Origin: Methylococcaceae bacterium
GTDB taxonomy: Bacteria > Pseudomonadota > Gammaproteobacteria > Methylococcales > Methylomonadaceae
Direction of reading: 5' to 3'
Assembly: GCA_005779525.1 (NCBI GenBank)
Contig: SXIZ01000164.1
Coordinates: 1-6,892, forward strand
Length of the DNA: 6,892 bases
This document shows, piece by piece, positions 6,038 to 6,892 of the stretch. The notes beneath the pieces are model-generated. The model was not told the DNA's origin, made no database searches, and saw nothing but the letters and a program-made list of their open reading frames with translations. Position 1 is the first letter of the stretch. Every line of letters starts with the position of its first letter. The position numbers and the translations under genes are program-made.

Positions 6038-6472
6038 ATGCATGTAAGTTACCAACAAGCTGAAGCCGCAATTAGCGCAGCTATCGCAGAAGCCTCACAA
6101 TTAGGCACCCAAATGTGTATCGCGGTAGTCGATTCTGGGGCTGATTTAAAAGCCTTTGTGCGCATGGATGGCGCTTGGGTGGGAAGTATTGATATTGCAT
6201 TAAAAAAAGCCAAAACCGCCTGCTATTTTGGCATGCATACTGGCCAAATCGGGCAGTTATCCCAGCCAGGACAACCCTTGTTTGGTATCGAACATTCCAA
6301 TCAAGGTTTGATTACCTTTCCAGGGGGCGTGCCGATTGTTGATCAAGAGGGTAACTTAATCGGCGCTGTGGGCGTCAGCGGCAGTACCGTTGAAAACGAT
6401 CACCAAGTGGCAAAAGCAGGGGTAGCGGTCATCGGCTTGGCGGATTTGCCGAGCCATCCCTGGCGGATCTAA
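6038..6472 (+). CDS. GlcG/HbpS-family (haem-degrading domain, DUF336) protein
   Basis: This 144-residue single-domain protein has the Haem_degrading (DUF336) fold of GlcG and HbpS. Family hallmarks are the N-terminal helix AEAAISAAIAEASQLG (8-23), MCIAVVDSGADLKAFVRMDGA (26-46), IDIALKKAKTA (51-61), the Gly-rich LITFPGGVPIVDQEGNLIGA (91-110), and VGVSGSTVENDHQVAKAG (111-128). Length is normal and there is no signal peptide, so it is predicted cytoplasmic. Relatives bind haem or sit in glycolate and redox-stress loci, but many have no known role. The name does not establish haem binding here. GAGGAA at 6027-6032, 5 nt before the ATG, is a good ribosome site. No glycolate oxidase (glcDEF) genes are next to it. 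It is divergent from the BON gene and followed after 150 bp by repeat copy 2. Confidence 0.93.
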   Translation: MHVSYQQAEAAISAAIAEASQLGTQMCIAVVDSGADLKAFVRMDGAWVGSIDIALKKAKTACYFGMHTGQIGQLSQPGQPLFGIEHSNQGLITFPGGVPIVDQEGNLIGAVGVSGSTVENDHQVAKAGVAVIGLADLPSHPWRI

Positions 6473-6622
6473 ACACCATGTAATCTTGACGCCCAGCTAA
6501 AACAACGCCTCCACAACAGCCTAGTACGTAGTCAATTTTATAATGTCGGGTAAACAAACCATTCATACCCTGTGACTTTGAGATAAAGCAAAACTATTGC
6601 ACAGGATTAAGGCAAACGACAC

Positions 6623-6892
6623 TATCCCGTTTACCGCGTCGAGCACCGCAGTAGTTATTGGGAATAGCCCAAAGGGTTGCGGCATGGATGCCGCAAGGTG
6701 GCAAAGTACCCACAGGGCATAAAGGGCAGGACGCCCCTTTTGTCACCCCCCGATAACTACGAGGAGCGCAAGACATTGGCGGTAACTGGGCCGCCTAATG
6801 ACTCATGCCATCCAGGCATTCGCACTTCGTGTGCTAAAGCATCCAAATCTGTTCCTGACAGATTTGTCTTTGAATACTTTCTTTTCGACTGC
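6623..6892 (+). repeat. Long structured non-coding repeat, copy 2 (cut by window edge)
   Basis: This is the second direct copy of the element at 4750, with all of its 270 visible bases aligned without gaps. The left boundary is sharp: identity begins at TATCCC (6623), and the bases before it do not match those before copy 1. The 8-bp stem TTGCGGCA/TGCCGCAA is intact (6677-6696), while its loop has changed from GGAA to TGGA. The ATGCC/GGCAT and CAAATCTGT/ACAGATTTG hairpins are identical to copy 1. Like copy 1, it lies downstream of a plus-strand gene and points the same way. The 150 nt between the HbpS-like stop and this copy contain a lone TATAAT (6539-6544) without a -35 element and no terminator I can support. 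Confidence 0.85.

Noticed and set aside
1..6892. CRISPR arrays, tRNA or rRNA genes, transposase genes
   Set aside because: No regularly spaced short repeats, no cloverleaf or rRNA motifs, and no transposase or integrase motifs were seen on either strand.

Overview
The window looks like a chromosomal piece of a gammaproteobacterium of moderate to low GC. Lon and GloB are of the gammaproteobacterial kind. A PEP-CTERM-type sorting tail and a TIGR04073-type exosortase-associated protein point to a lineage that has the exosortase system. A methanotroph-like (Methylococcales) or related environmental gammaproteobacterium is plausible, but this is inference. No plasmid, phage or CRISPR genes are visible.

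Layout: (1) 1-659, minus strand: 5' part of lon, running off the left edge. (2) 800-1564, plus: gloB (glyoxalase II), divergent from lon. (3) 1673-2779, plus: an SPFH (YdjI-like) scaffold protein fused to a C-terminal GYF_2 domain that is bracketed by two identical PPPIPG motifs. (4) 3017-3958, plus: a secreted spherulation-specific family 4 protein with an N-terminal signal peptide and a C-terminal PEP-CTERM-like tail, behind a good sigma70-type promoter. (5) 3959-4323: non-coding, with a perfect 11-bp inverted repeat. (6) 4324-4695, plus: a small exported TIGR04073-like protein, closed by an intrinsic terminator. (7) about 4750-5113: first copy of a long structured non-coding repeat. (8) 5181-5834, minus: a triple-BON-domain cytoplasmic protein. 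(9) 6038-6472, plus: a GlcG/HbpS (haem-degrading fold) protein, divergent from the BON gene. (10) 6623-6892: second copy of the repeat in the same orientation, cut by the right edge.

Functionally the window is mostly housekeeping and stress or envelope genes: protein quality control (Lon), methylglyoxal detoxification (GloB), membrane scaffolding (SPFH-GYF), and two exported proteins probably tied to the exosortase/PEP-CTERM envelope system. The BON/HbpS divergent pair resembles stress-related cargo. It is bracketed by direct copies of the repeat exactly 1873 bp apart. By hand alignment the two copies match at 254 of 270 aligned bases with no gaps. Conserved hairpin stems and mostly amino-acid-changing differences argue that the repeat works as DNA or RNA, not as a coding sequence. 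This repeat is the most interesting unexplained structure in the window. I found no convincing multi-gene system of a new type.
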